Source of the DNA: Megalobrama amblycephala
Lineage: Eukaryota > Chordata > Actinopteri > Cypriniformes > Xenocyprididae
Direction: 5' to 3'
NCBI RefSeq assembly: GCF_018812025.1
Contig: NC_063054.1
Location: 39,505,396 to 39,569,395 of the forward strand
Length of the DNA stretch: 64,000 nucleotides
A model generated the notes under the pieces. It had not been told where the DNA came from and ran no database searches. It was given only the letters and a program-made list of their open reading frames with translations. Each line of letters begins with the position of its first letter. Position 1 is the first letter of the stretch. This document shows positions 30,316-40,829 of the stretch, one piece after another. The position numbers and the translations under genes are program-made.

Positions 30316-32658
30316 ATGGATTTCCGGATCCCTTTCCCGGCCCGCATTACAGAACGGATGGCTCAAGTTCGGACATTGAGAGCCCTACGGCAAGAAGGAT
30401 GGGAGGTAGGGTGCTTTGCAAAGGTCTTTTGGGCGATGGCGGTGGGGCTGGATTACAATGACGCGGCTTTGAAAGACCTGTTTAATGGTTGCCTTGACGA
30501 GCCGTTGTCTCATTGTGAGATGGAAGGGCTACAGAGCTTAAACTTTTGGAAGTTTGCCGCATATCTCTGCCATCGGATAGAGTGGGCCTCACCTAGACAA
30601 CCAGCCAGTGAATCCGCTTCAGAGCCCGTTCCAGTCAGTAAGTCCGTTCCAGCTCGTGAGTCCGTTCCTGAGATCACTGAGGAGGTGGGTGCTGAATCTT
30701 CGCTTCCCACACGGAAGAAAGGGAAGCGGAGGAGGAAGGCTCCAGCCAGTGAGTCTACTACAGAGCCCGCTCCAGTCAGTGAGTCTACTACAGAGCCCGC
30801 TCCAGCCAGTGAGTCCACTCCAGAGCCCGCTCCAGCCAGGGAGTCCGCTCCAGCCAGGGAGTCCGCTCCAGCCAGGGAGTCCGCTCCAGCCAGGGAGTCC
30901 GCTCCAGCCAGGGAGTCCGCTCCAGCCAGGGAGTCCGCTCCAGCCAGGGAGTCCGCTCCAGCCAGGGAGTCCGCTCCAGCCAGGGAGTCCGCTCCAGCCA
31001 GGGAGTCCACTCCAGAGCCCACTCCAGCCAGTGAGTCCGCTCCAGCCAGTGAGTCCGCTCCAGCCAGTGAGTCCGCTCCAGCCAGTGAGTCCGCTCCAGC
31101 CAGTGAGTCCGCTCCAGCCAGGGAGCCCGCTCCAGCCAGGGAGTCCGCTCCAGTCAGTGAGCCCGCTCCAGCCAGTGAGTCCACTCCAGAGTCCACTCCA
31201 GAGTCCGCTCCAGCCAGTGAGTCTACTCGAGTGCCCGCTCTAGCCAGTGAGTCCACTCCAGTACTGCATGCTCTCCCTGTCAGTCCCGTGATGGCTAGGA
31301 GGGCTGTCTTCACTTTTTATATTTTGGCTGTCTTGCGTGCCTGGAGGATGCACTCAGAACAGCCCGAGCCCGCTCCAGCCAGTGAGTCCGCTCCAGCTCC
31401 GCATGCTCTCCCTGTCAGTCCTGTGATGGACTCAGGGCAGCCCGAGCCCGCTGCCGTCCCAGAGCAGCCCGAGCCCGCTGCCGTCCCAGAGCAGCCCGAG
31501 CCCGCTGCCGTCCCAGAGCAGCCCGAGCCCGCTGCCGTCCCAGAGCAGCCCGAGCCCGCTGCCGTCCCAGAGCAGCCCGAGCCCGCTGCCGTCCCAGAGC
31601 AGCCCGAGCCCGCTGCCGTCCCAGAGCAGCCCGAGCCCGCTGCCGTCCCAGAGCAGCCCGAGCCCGCTGCCGTCCCAGAGCAGCCCGAGCCCGCTGCCGT
31701 CCCAGAGCAGCCCGAGCCCGCTGCCGTCCCTGAGCAGCCCGAGCTCCCTGATACGGCCACGGAGGCCGTCACCGAGCTGGCCGCTCTCCCTGATACGGCC
31801 ACGGAGGCCGTCACCGAGCTGCCCGCTCTCCCTGATACGGCCACGGAGGCCGTCACCGAGCTGCCCGCTCTCCCTGATACGGCCACGGAGGCCGTCACCG
31901 AGCTGCCCGCTCGCCCTGATATGGCCTCGAAGCACCCTTGGCTAGTCCTGCCGCCGCCGTCCAAGCCTTCTGCCCTGCCGCCGCCGTCCAAGCCTTCTGC
32001 CCTGCCGCCGCCGTCCAAGCCTTCTGCCCTGCCGCCGCCGTCCAAGCCTTCTGCCCTGCCGCCGCCGTCCAAGCCTTCTGCCCTGCCGCCGCCGTCCAAG
32101 CCTTCTGCCCTGCCGCCGCCGTCCAAGCCTTCTGCCCTGCCGCCGCCGTCCAAGCCTTCTGCCCTGCCGCCGCCGTCCAGGCTGCCAGAACCATTGAGAC
32201 CCGCCTGGTCTGTTCCTCCAGCACCGCCCTGGCACTCAGCCAGGAATCCAGACCTGCCTGTGCCCGCCTGGTCAGTTCCTCCAGCGCCGCCCTGGCACTC
32301 AGCCAGGACTCCAGAACCGCTGGAACCAGCCTGGTCAGTTCCTCCAGCACCGCCCTGGCTATCAGTTGGGCACCCTGGATCTGGCCCACCATCCCTCCCC
32401 CTGATCCTCCTCCTGTCCACCTCCCTCCTGAGTTTTTGTGTTTTTGTTTTGTCTGGTGGAGCGTCTGGTAGCCGCTCCTTTGAGGGGGGTAATGTCATGA
32501 TCACCAGTGAGAGTGCCCTATCAGCCACTAGAGGGCACTCCATCTTGGACTCTTGTTTTCACCCCTTGGACTACAATACCCATACTCACTCTTGGACTCA
32601 TTATCCCACTCATTGCACTCAGCTGTTTTGTGTTTGTTATCAGTGTCTGTCTATTTAG
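30316..32658 (+). CDS. Gag-like protein with five in-frame tandem repeat blocks (780 aa)
   Basis: The ORF starts 31 bp after the 5' LTR and ends inside the 3' LTR. Residues 15-90 resemble the C-terminal half of a Ty3/Gypsy capsid (LRQEGWEVGCFAKVFWAMAV, then LDYNDAALKDLFNGCL, ..FWKFAAYL). The rest is low-complexity: about 10 copies of APARES and relatives, 11 of EQPEPAAVP, 4 of a 14-residue DTATEAVTEL.. unit, 8-9 of PPPSKPSAL, and 3 of a longer PAWSVPPAPPWH unit. No zinc knuckle, protease or polymerase motif is present. All repeat periods are multiples of three and the frame is open over 2.3 kb, consistent with a young or selected ORF. The last ~50 residues are LTR read-through. Confidence 0.7.
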   Translation: MDFRIPFPARITERMAQVRTLRALRQEGWEVGCFAKVFWAMAVGLDYNDAALKDLFNGCLDEPLSHCEMEGLQSLNFWKFAAYLCHRIEWASPRQPASESASEPVPVSKSVPARESVPEITEEVGAESSLPTRKKGKRRRKAPASESTTEPAPVSESTTEPAPASESTPEPAPARESAPARESAPARESAPARESAPARESAPARESAPARESAPARESAPARESAPARESTPEPTPASESAPASESAPASESAPASESAPASESAPAREPAPARESAPVSEPAPASESTPESTPESAPASESTRVPALASESTPVLHALPVSPVMARRAVFTFYILAVLRAWRMHSEQPEPAPASESAPAPHALPVSPVMDSGQPEPAAVPEQPEPAAVPEQPEPAAVPEQPEPAAVPEQPEPAAVPEQPEPAAVPEQPEPAAVPEQPEPAAVPEQPEPAAVPEQPEPAAVPEQPEPAAVPEQPELPDTATEAVTELAALPDTATEAVTELPALPDTATEAVTELPALPDTATEAVTELPARPDMASKHPWLVLPPPSKPSALPPPSKPSALPPPSKPSALPPPSKPSALPPPSKPSALPPPSKPSALPPPSKPSALPPPSKPSALPPPSRLPEPLRPAWSVPPAPPWHSARNPDLPVPAWSVPPAPPWHSARTPEPLEPAWSVPPAPPWLSVGHPGSGPPSLPLILLLSTSLLSFCVFVLSGGASGSRSFEGGNVMITSESALSATRGHSILDSCFHPLDYNTHTHSWTHYPTHCTQLFCVCYQCLSI
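30822..32360. repeat. Five tandem repeat arrays inside the gag-like ORF
   Basis: Periods are 18 bp (30,822-31,120), 27 bp (31,438-31,742), 42 bp (31,744-31,915), 27 bp (31,950-32,180) and about 63 bp imperfect (32,190-32,360). Copies within an array differ by few or no bases, so they expanded recently. Long minus-strand ORFs across this region are by-products of the repeats. Confidence 0.85.
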
Positions 32659-32856
32659 TCTCAGTTGTTTCTGTCCTTGGTTGTGGTTTGTTATATTCTG
32701 TTATGTGCACATTTTGTACCGCTGGCTTTTGTTTTCTGTGGACTGTCACTCTGGATTTTGACCCATGCCTGTGCTGGATGTATGATTTTGGATTTCCCTT
32801 TTATTAAACTGCTGCACTTGGATCTTACCATCTTGTTTCTGTGTGCAACCGTGACA
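32493..32856 (+). repeat. 3' LTR of the gag-only element
   Basis: 364 bp, indistinguishable by eye from the 5' LTR. It is preceded by the purine-rich tract gaggggggtaa and followed by the ATTAT target duplicate. Confidence 0.9.
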
Positions 32857-34946
32857 ATTATAATGTCAGAAATTTCACGACAAAGTAAGTAGACATGCCA
32901 ATAGCTACAGCCCTCTGTGATTCTGTGTGCTACCAAAAAGGACAGTAGGCAAAATAAACACCATTTCTGTGTGGCAGACCCTACTACATTCAAGTTGTGT
33001 AGAAGTTTGTCAGAAAGAGGAACAGGCTTGTTTTTTTTATCATTCTGTCCAAAAGTAAGTTTCCTCAGCTTCTCGTTAAACTCTTGTATGGTTATGACTT
33101 TTTCTCTGTGAGCTTTACTTAAAACAAGGCGCAACACTAGAGGAACTACACCTTCTAAAAAGTCATGCATCACATCCAGAGGAAGTGAGGTAGTGACATC
33201 AAAGTAATCCAGTTTGTCAAAAGGACAGTCTCTGGTAACACCATAAATGGCTTTCGTGTCAGGATTTTCCTTTACACACTCCAAGTGGTATCTGTGGACA
33301 TCAGCAGTTCCTAAAACAAAGTCAGATTCATTAAAACATCTCCTAATGTTGCTATGTGTGGCCATGCAGTATCTACAAATTCTACCAACATTAAATGACA
33401 TGCTGAATCCACCTATTATGTGAGAGGAAAGGTTATCAGCAGATACAACTGCAACAGCTGCACGAACATTTTTTTCCACACCATCAACAAGTACATTAAT
33501 TCCGTCTGATGAAAGCTTTTTAAGATCATCTATCAATGGCTTCAAAATTTCATTTAATCCAAATCGTTTCACAAAGCTATAGCAAGCAAGTTAAGCTAAA
33601 TGAATATGTTTCAACTGAGAAGAATACTTTGTACCTATATTTCCAATTGTATAGTAAAATACACACAGTTTGTGTTTGTTACGTTTTGAACCCAGAGGAT
33701 TACACACCTCAAACTCATCTTCATAAAGATGCAGTCTCAGGGCTTGTGGGTTATTTGCAAAGAATTTGTGGTTTTTGAAATTAAGTCCATCGCGATAATC
33801 TTTTAGAACAAGTTCATCTTTTTCAGTGTTCAACTCAGTTTGTATTTGGTCCCAAATGTCCTCATGGGAACAGTATTTCCTCAATACCTCACATATATAG
33901 GAATGTACGAGTAACTTCCAGTCTTATCACCTTATTACGAGTCTCTTAGTGTATACTGCACAGGCTCAGTCAACTCAAATTTTGATTTGCAATACTCTTT
34001 GAACATGTGTGGAGACCTAACAAGTCTCGAGGCCTCTGAAAAAAAAGTCAGGGGACTGTAGCACTTCTTGAAGTTCTGGGGATGCAGCAAGATCAAATCC
34101 ATTTTGTTTTAGATGATAAGCAAGAAATGCATCATAGTTCTCTTTGAAAAAACTAAATAAGAAATTAACGTCATCTAAAATTTCTTGCTGCACTGACTGA
34201 GGCAGGTGATTTTTTTTCTCTGCATTTCAGAACAAAGGCACATAGGTTCTCTCTTAATTGCTGAAACAGCTCCTTCATGTTTGGAGGGGGGGCAGACAGT
34301 GCAACACTATCATTAGGACATTCTTCCTCAACATCCTCAAAGAAAGGAAGAGGATCATCAGTCATAGTCCGTTGTAACACTGTATGTTTATGCTTTCGTT
34401 AAACATGACATCTAAAGGACTCGTACTTTGAAAATGTTCTCTGACAGTCATTAAGACCACAAGTTATTGAAAAATTTGCCTCGTGTGCATGAATGAGACC
34501 AATGTGCTGGATTAATTTGACAATTGTGAATGTTCTCCGAGAGCATTTGAGACAACAGAACGGGCGAGGCATTTTTGCAGATGTTACTGTAAAAGGTTGA
34601 TTACTCTGGTAACTGGAGTAGGTAGAGGCTTGTCACCATCCACAGTAAGTTTCAAAACATACCGTTGAAGAAACACCAGAGTGTTCTTCAAGTGAGGTGG
34701 ATATGTCAAATTGAAGACGAAATAGGCACAGAATGCAGCAAGAACCCCTTCGTCCACACCGCTAACCCGGCAGATCTCTATCCCATCAACTCTGATGACA
34801 GCAGTGACTCTTCTTGTAAGCACAGTTTTCCAGTCAGTGGTTTCCTGTACTTGAACAGTTGGATATGGTGAAGATGGGTCACTCTAAAAAGACAAAAGCA
34901 CATATAAGATTTTATATCAGTCAAATTTTATGATCATACAGGTTAA

Positions 34947-35340
34947 AGGTGCCCTAGAATTAAAAATTGAATTAACCTTGGGACAGTTGAATAACAAGAG
35001 TTCAGTACATGGAAATCAAATACGTGAGTCTCAAACACTATTGCTTCCTCCTTTCATATGTAAATCTCGTGCATGAAAAACACCACGGAAAAATAGGCGA
35101 ATCTCAACATAACACCGACTGTGACGCAACCGCCGGGATGTACGCCCCTAGCATTTGCATATGCCAGCCCATGACTTGCCAAGTTCGACTCAGGAGAATG
35201 AACTCCAGAGGAAGTCTGGTGATTCTGCAGACGGAAAACAGCAGTGTTCTTACAGGGTCACTCAGCTCGCTCTGGCTACTCCGGTTATCTCTGTATGTAA
35301 ACCTATTAATAGCCACACAAATGTAGTTCAGGAAACGCGT
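34947..35340 (-). mobile_element. TTAA MITE family A, divergent partial copy
   Basis: It starts after TTAA (34,943-34,946) with AGGTGCCCTAG and, reverse complemented, follows the right half of the copies at 8,165 and 51,862 with many differences. The far end is not clear. It lies between the last two SAMD3-like exons. Confidence 0.65.
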
Positions 35341-35561
35341 ACATTGATTATCTTCACTGCATATAAAATAACAAAACGAAATATAAAACAACCCTGCCTC
35401 TTTTCGTTCACATTTTAAAAAAAATATTAAGCATATTAATAAGTGGTTCAAGCAATAAGTGTGCATATATGATTATCTTCACTGTAATAAAATTAAATAT
35501 GACTTAAAACACAACTCTCGTTTCGTTAAGTTTTAATGATCAAAGAAATAACTTCACTTAG

Positions 35562-36018
35562 CCTTCTCTATTAGAATTCTGGAAGTGTAGACACTGACCT
35601 GTGGAGGGCAGTAATACACTTAGCAAAGTTTGAACTAATTGTCATATACTAGCATATTGCATATAAAAATTAGTTCAAACTTTGACCTGTGGAGGGCAGT
35701 AATACACTTAGCAGCTTCTACACTGCCGGAATTCTAATAGAGGAGAAGAAGAAGAGAGCTAGTTCAAGATGAGCATTTATGGTTAAAACTTATATAATTT
35801 TCAATTTTTTTCAGAAAATGATTGCAATGAAACTAATTTTGACCTTCAACTGTTTGGAACCCATTGAAGTCCACTATAAGGAAAAAAAATCCTGGAATGT
35901 TTTCATCAAAAACTTTAATTTCTTTTCGACTGAAGAAAGAAAGACATGGACATCTTGGATGACATGGGGGTGAGTAAATTATCAGGAAAAGTTTATTTAA
36001 AAGTGGACTAATCCTTTA
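35562..36018. mobile_element. Partial copy of the 22-kb foldback MITE
   Basis: Contains the loop and the right arm of the element at 21,947-22,798, ending in the same gtttatttaaaagtg..ctaatcctttaa terminus. The left arm is mostly missing. Confidence 0.75.
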
Positions 36019-36399
36019 AATAAGCCACATACACTATGTAGATATCAGGGAACAATTGAACTAATCTGCATTTGGAGTAAGATGATTATTATTCAGTAAA
36101 TATGTTTTAAGAATTATAAAATGCATTTATGATAGACATTCAAGTCATAGACAGAGAAACATGTGCATACCTCCCCAAGCACAATGACGTGTTCAAGCTT
36201 CTCTCTGAACTAGACTGGCAACATGAGAAGTGCTGCTTTGAAATCAATTCCTGAAACAAAAAATAACACATGATACTGACATGATATACAACCTGTCTGG
36301 GCCTTGAAAGTGGTATTTGCATAGCCATCAATGGTGGGGCAGAAAGCTGTCAGATTTCATTAAAAATATCTTCATTTGTGTTACAAAGATAAACAAAAC

Positions 36400-36478
36400 T
36401 CTTGCAGGTTTGGAACGACATGAGGATGAGTAATTAATGACAGAATTCTCAGTTTAGGGTGAACTAACCCTTTAATAA
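36400..36478. mobile_element. MITE end fragment (gttagttcaccc family)
   Basis: Reverse complement of the left end of the MITE at 45,677 (gggttagttcacccaaaaat). Only the terminal ~80 bp is present, in a SAMD3-like intron. Confidence 0.55.
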
Positions 36479-37244
36479 ATAGGATAAGATTAAAAAAACG
36501 CCAATTACCATGATGGTCTTTAACAAGAGATTCTTCTCTAGCTTCTATGAGCGGCTTTGCTAAAAGAGATTTCCCGCAAGCAAGCTGTAGCACACTGGAT
36601 GCAATGTTTCCAAAGCTTTCTTGAAAGTGCTGGCAAAGATTAACAGACTTGTACAGGAAACAAATTTCTTGATAAAGCTGAAATTTGTTAAAAAGACACA
36701 AACATAAGAAAGTCAGGATTTTTTATACAGTTTCAGTGTCCTACATGTTAATGGGTTTGTGTACTTTCATAATTTCCACACTTACCCCTGATGAACTCTT
36801 CAAGAATGAATATTTGTTGACAGCATCTTCAACAGTCATCCCACAAGTAATCTCCTTATGCCTCCAGGCAAAGGTCCTCCTCATTCGCTCTTCAACAATG
36901 CGAGCATCTGGCTGTGTCTTTTGATATTGGTCCTGTAAGACTTTCACATGTCCCTCTATTGAGGTAGCATCCTCTCCAGCAACATCCATGTCCTTGTACA
37001 CAGACAAAAACAATCAGGTAGAATATTATTTCTAACTTCTAGGCAAGAAAATAAAGAAAATGTTTGCCTTTTCTCTTATGTCTTGTCACTCGTTATAATG
37101 ATAAATTTAAGAAAAATACACTGGCAACATGTACCATTGTAAAAAGATTATAAATGTATGCTCTCACCACAGGCCTTTTAATTAGTTTGCAAGTGCTTTT
37201 TTCAGGTTCCAGAGACTTTTTTGAATGACCAAACTTCTGTTTAA

Positions 37245-38723
37245 AGGTGCTAAAGAGGATCTTTTCGTCGACTGAGAAACCAAAGACTGTTAGTGGGTTT
37301 TTTAAATGAGCGCATGTGTTACGTCCTTTTTGATGTTTTATTTTCTGTTTGTTTGACTAGGGGTAAATTAAAGAAGTAACACTTTTTGAAAATTTGTGTG
37401 TGCGTGTACAAGAGTGGTAAGAAGGCCGAGAGACAAAGAAACTGTATAAGGTGTTTTATTGTGCACAGTGCTCAAGTGGAAGTAGAATCAATATTTACAG
37501 TATTTACAGTATTTACAATGTAAGAAACAAAATAACAGTTAACAGAAAAAACAGAGGTGGGAAGGGGAGCTCGAGAGGTGCCAAAACAAAGAAAGAAATA
37601 AAACAAAACACAGCTAACTATTTCTTTACCAAACTAAGCTGACTATCAAAAGAAAAATGTAGAAAGAAAAAGGTCTTCGGCGTAGAAACGCCCTATCTAA
37701 CCTATTCTATCTAACCCCAAAAGGCAGCCAAAACATACAGCGGGTGGCACTCTCTCCTAAACTAGTGTGTCTAATACAGGAAACAAAATGTCCTTCGTGT
37801 GCACAATGTATGTCGCGCGACTTACTTACCTGCCCACACCTTCCCAGCCCCACACAACGTGATGACTGAAAAGACAGACTGACAGTAAAACGCAACTATA
37901 CACTGTACAACACAAGCTCAACAAAGGACTCTTCAACCGGGTAAAAGACACACGTACAATATACAACGAACAATATCAGAACAAAAAAAACAAAAAAAAC
38001 AGCGCAATCAACCACAAGCAAAACAAGATAAATGCAAAGCGAATTGAGCCAAAACAGCTGGAAACGCGGAGGAGATACGGGGTTTTTAACCGGGGCGCTG
38101 GAAGATGATTGGTAGCGTGAACCGGGGACGTCATCAGAGTGACAGGCTGATGGACCAATGGGATCTGGAACACACACAAGACAAGACTACCACACACACA
38201 TAAACATGACGCACACGCAGCGTGCGTTACAGCATGCGTAAGAACAACCCCCCTCCTTCACAGCTCATTTCAAGGGAACGCCTCCCAAAACTCGTGCACG
38301 AGTATTGGAACACGAGTGTTTACCACCGGCATTCGCTGTATCGTGTTAGTGGACTCACCGCAGGTAACTCATAATCTGCAGTTGTTACTTCTGTCTCCTG
38401 ACAAAAACATTGCATGCGGCACCTGTGGAGTGTGGAAAGTTACGCACGTCTCGCACAAGGAATGTCATGGCATTGATTGACAAGCCAGAGGGCCAATCCG
38501 CGCACGTCTCTCACAAGGAACGTAATGGCAGTGATTGACAAGCCAGAGGGCCAATCGTTTACACGATGATCGAGTAAACGATTGGCTGATGTTTTTAAGG
38601 CCCTACGTCGTGCACAGATGATGTATATTAATATTATTACTTTCAGTGCACCTAATAAATAGTCTTTCATCAGTTAGTAAAGACAGTAAAAATGTATAAA
38701 ACAAAACATCCTATTTAGCACCT
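37245..38723. mobile_element. TTAA MITE family B inside a SAMD3-like exon, hosting a solo LTR
   Basis: Starts AGGTGCTAAAGAGGAT and ends ATCCTATTTAGCACCT, with TTAA duplicated outside (37,241-37,244; 38,724-38,727). Without the solo LTR and its 5-bp repeat it is 559 bp. Removing it and one TTAA restores an open reading frame across the SAMD3-like exon (VKRL joined to KQKFGHSKK), which fixes the insertion point. A related copy lies at 54,942-55,434. Confidence 0.85.
37317..38231. mobile_element. Solo LTR (915 bp)
   Basis: TG...CA ends (TGTTACGTCC ... GCGTTACA) are flanked by a perfect 5-bp duplication, GCATG (37,312-37,316; 38,232-38,236). No internal domain, so it arose by LTR-LTR recombination. 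An AATAAA on the minus strand near 37,460 hints that the parent element ran on minus. The 5-bp duplication fits Gypsy-, BEL- or ERV-type integrases. It shares no obvious sequence with the other LTRs in the window. Confidence 0.85.
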
Positions 38724-39404
38724 TTAAGTCTTTTCACTTCTCCAACATCAGCCAGAGGTGTCCGTTCAAATTTAAACTTGCATTTCAGAGACATGTGCCA
38801 TGTGTGCTATTTAAAAAACATATTTTGGCAAAAAGAAGAAGAAAAAAATTAACTGTATGATTAGAACCAAGAGTAGGATATTAAGATTTACTCATCTACT
38901 TACATATCCATTGCCCTCTTTGTCCTTTAAAAAGGGGTACCTCAGAATAAGGGCCTTAGCCACTTGAACATACTCTTCATTAGTCGGATACCTGCAAAAA
39001 CATTTTAAACACGAGTGTAGCATTTAATTTTGTTTAAAATTTAATTAAAATGTAACTCATTAAAACCTTGGCACAGTTAATGGGGAATACTTACATACTG
39101 TACTGAGCCATGCTTTCATACAATGTTCTTATAATTTTGATCCTATCTGATGCTGAAAGTTTGCTTTGTTTTTGGTCCAACTTAGCCTGAACATCAAAAG
39201 GAAACTTTGGAACTTCAAAAAGTGCAGGATAAGCTGCTGATGGGCTGATATTGCTATGGTAAAAAAAGAGAAAGTAATAATTAGGCAATGAAATGTTACA
39301 GGGATACATAAAGTTTGACAAATACTGTAAAATACCAGTTCTTACTACTGAAAAGACAAATGAATACATTCATGTACAAATAACAATAACTTTGTTATAG
39401 TATA

Positions 39405-40100
39405 GGCCAGTGGTTCCCAATCACATTCCTGGGGGGCACCAACACTGCACATTTTGCATATCTTCTCAATCAAACACATTAAGGTTATCAGTATAGGGAT
39501 GGGCCAATCCAATACTCAGTCTCGGTATCGGCTCTGATAAAATACAGACCACGATACCAATTCAGTACTGAAATTTTAAAAATGTGATGCTTTGAGCACT
39601 GTTGAGCTGGAATCGTAAACACCTCTGACTGGCCATTGTGCTCACGCACTCATTGGATGCGTCTGTGATTGGCTACAATGATCAATGCACAGGAGTGTTT
39701 GAAAGCACACGGAAGTGTTTGAAAGTGCTTTGAAAGCAGGAGCGCTTGAAAGCACAAGCAGGCATCGATCAGCGGACCAGTAGGCTGATAGACGCCTGAT
39801 TTCAAACGCTCCCATGTGTATCCCATGTCAAAGCATCTGTTATCTGATCTGCATTAAGTAGTGTTTTCTGTTTATATTTTTGGCAAAGAAAATGGAAGAA
39901 ATTTCAAAACATCTATAATACTTAATGCTATAGATACAGGAAATGAATTAAGCACTAGCAGAATTACAGTGAAGCAAAGGAAACCCCCAGGTTTGAGATT
40001 TAGCCTACTTTCAGTAGGACTGTGTATTGCCAAGAATCTGGCGATACAATACGTATCACGATACAGGGGTTACGATACAATATATTGTTATACGTAGATG
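39405..40100. other. hAT-like MITE fragments, no gene
   Basis: Starts with a cagtggttcccaatc block (39,409) and a gggatgggccaatccaatac block (39,498), and closes with a gatacaatacgtatcacgatac block (40,045-40,090). These are ends of common fish hAT-like MITEs. No complete element or coding exon was recognised. Confidence 0.45.
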
Positions 40101-40704
40101 AATTCACAGTGTCTCTCACCTGTAATGAAACCAACTATTGTCATCATTCTAATAAAAATGGTTCATTATGTAAGGTCTTTATACACCACTGAAAACATAG
40201 TTATGTATATTATATTGCATTTCTGTCAATACATCATCCCAAATTTTACACATTGCATAATGTGCAAACTGAAATGTGTGTAATTTTACTTTAGAAATGT
40301 GTCTAATAATTACTTTAGTTTAGATTGAATTGAAACAAATGATCTGAAAGAAACTATAATGGACTAATCAGTAGAATGTAACTGGAGATTGAGGAAGCCA
40401 TGATGTCACACACTCCAGTATACAGCAGGTGGCGCTAAACACCTTTAACGACAGACTGAAACCCGCCAGAAAACTAAAAGAAGAAGAAAGATAGCTTGTT
40501 GGTTGTTGACACCTGAGGCCTCTGCACATGCGCATTGGCGCAGGAAACACCTTTGTGGCTAAACCTTAAGGAAAGACTATTATTACGGAATAAGTGTACA
40601 TTTCGAAGTCTTATAAACTGTCATAAATATCAAATCACGGTAAGTTCATTTATCAGCTTCTGATATCATGTCGTAATTGTTCATGTTTTTGCATCGCGTG
40701 TACC

Positions 40705-40807
40705 CAGGGTTTTCCCGAAAGCATCGTTGGTGCATGGTCGTCCCATTGAACTCTATTGGTAACGACGGAACTTGCGACCATAGTTCGCTTTGGGAAACGC
40801 ACCCCTG
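40705..40807. mobile_element. Small MITE-like repeat
   Basis: Starts CAGGGTTTTCCCGAAAGC and ends GCTTTGGGAAACGCACCCCTG, roughly inverted termini over 103 bp. The flanking 8-mers do not match, so a target duplication is not shown. Minus-strand ORFs here have no known domain. Confidence 0.45.
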
Positions 40808-40829
40808 GATAACAAACTGACATAGAATC

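Larger units (their letters stand above)
29921..32856 (+). mobile_element. Gag-only LTR retrotransposon, young insertion
   Basis: Two LTRs of 364 bp (29,921-30,284 and 32,493-32,856) look identical by eye and share their embedded ORFs residue for residue. Each starts TGTCATGATC and ends ACCGTGACA. A 5-bp duplication, ATTAT, flanks the element (29,916-29,920; 32,857-32,861). A purine tract (gaggggggtaa) lies just before the 3' LTR. The 2.2-kb interior has one long ORF and no protease, RT, RNase H or integrase motif. It must have been copied with enzymes from another element, probably Ty3/Gypsy-like given the 5-bp duplication and TGTCA..TGACA ends. Confidence 0.9.
29225..34572 (-). pseudogene. 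C2H2 zinc-finger Tnp2-like transposase gene, interrupted
   Basis: A long, apparently intronless minus-strand coding region starting at ATG 34,570-34,572. The N-terminus has paired C2H2-type fingers (CLKCSRRTFTIVKLIQHIGLIH, then CGLNDCQRTF..H). Lesions seen: an in-frame TAA near 34,402, a frameshift in an A-run near 34,207 and further breaks at 33,590-34,030. The central part (32,865-33,572) holds CRYCMATHSNIRRC and the family signature LPLDVMHDFLEGVVP. The C-terminal part (29,225-29,915) holds CYGPLRSLWCLRFEGKHQYF. The two parts are separated by an LTR element at 29,921-32,856; removing it and one ATTAT rejoins the frame exactly. Resemblance to Tnp2 of CACTA/EnSpm elements is by motif only. 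Confidence 0.65.
34584..39253 (-). pseudogene. SAMD3-like multi-exon gene, interrupted
   Basis: Exons on the minus strand: 39,095-39,253; 38,905-38,991; an exon split into about 38,728-38,806 and 37,168-37,244; 36,786-36,992; 36,509-36,677; 36,171-36,250; and 34,584-34,883 (TAA). Phases agree throughout. Marker segments are VPKFPFDVQAKLDQKQSKLS, YPTNEEYVQVAKALILRYP, RMRRTFAWRHKEI and, in the last exon, GVLAAFCAYFVFNLTYP. These match by recall the body of multicopy fish 'sterile alpha motif domain-containing protein 3-like' genes; the SAM domain itself would lie upstream and was not found. Lesions: an in-frame TAG at 36,210-36,212 and a MITE plus solo LTR inside the third exon. Its stop lies 11 nt before the ATG of the Tnp2-like gene. 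Confidence 0.65.

Noticed and set aside
30822..32180. Tandem arrays considered as a CRISPR array
   Set aside because: Units are contiguous with no unique spacers, encode a continuous protein, and the DNA is vertebrate.
31317..32543. Long minus-strand ORFs (up to 408 aa) across the repeat arrays
   Set aside because: They arise because the tandem repeat periods are multiples of three, which keeps several frames open. No domain is visible and the element runs on the plus strand.
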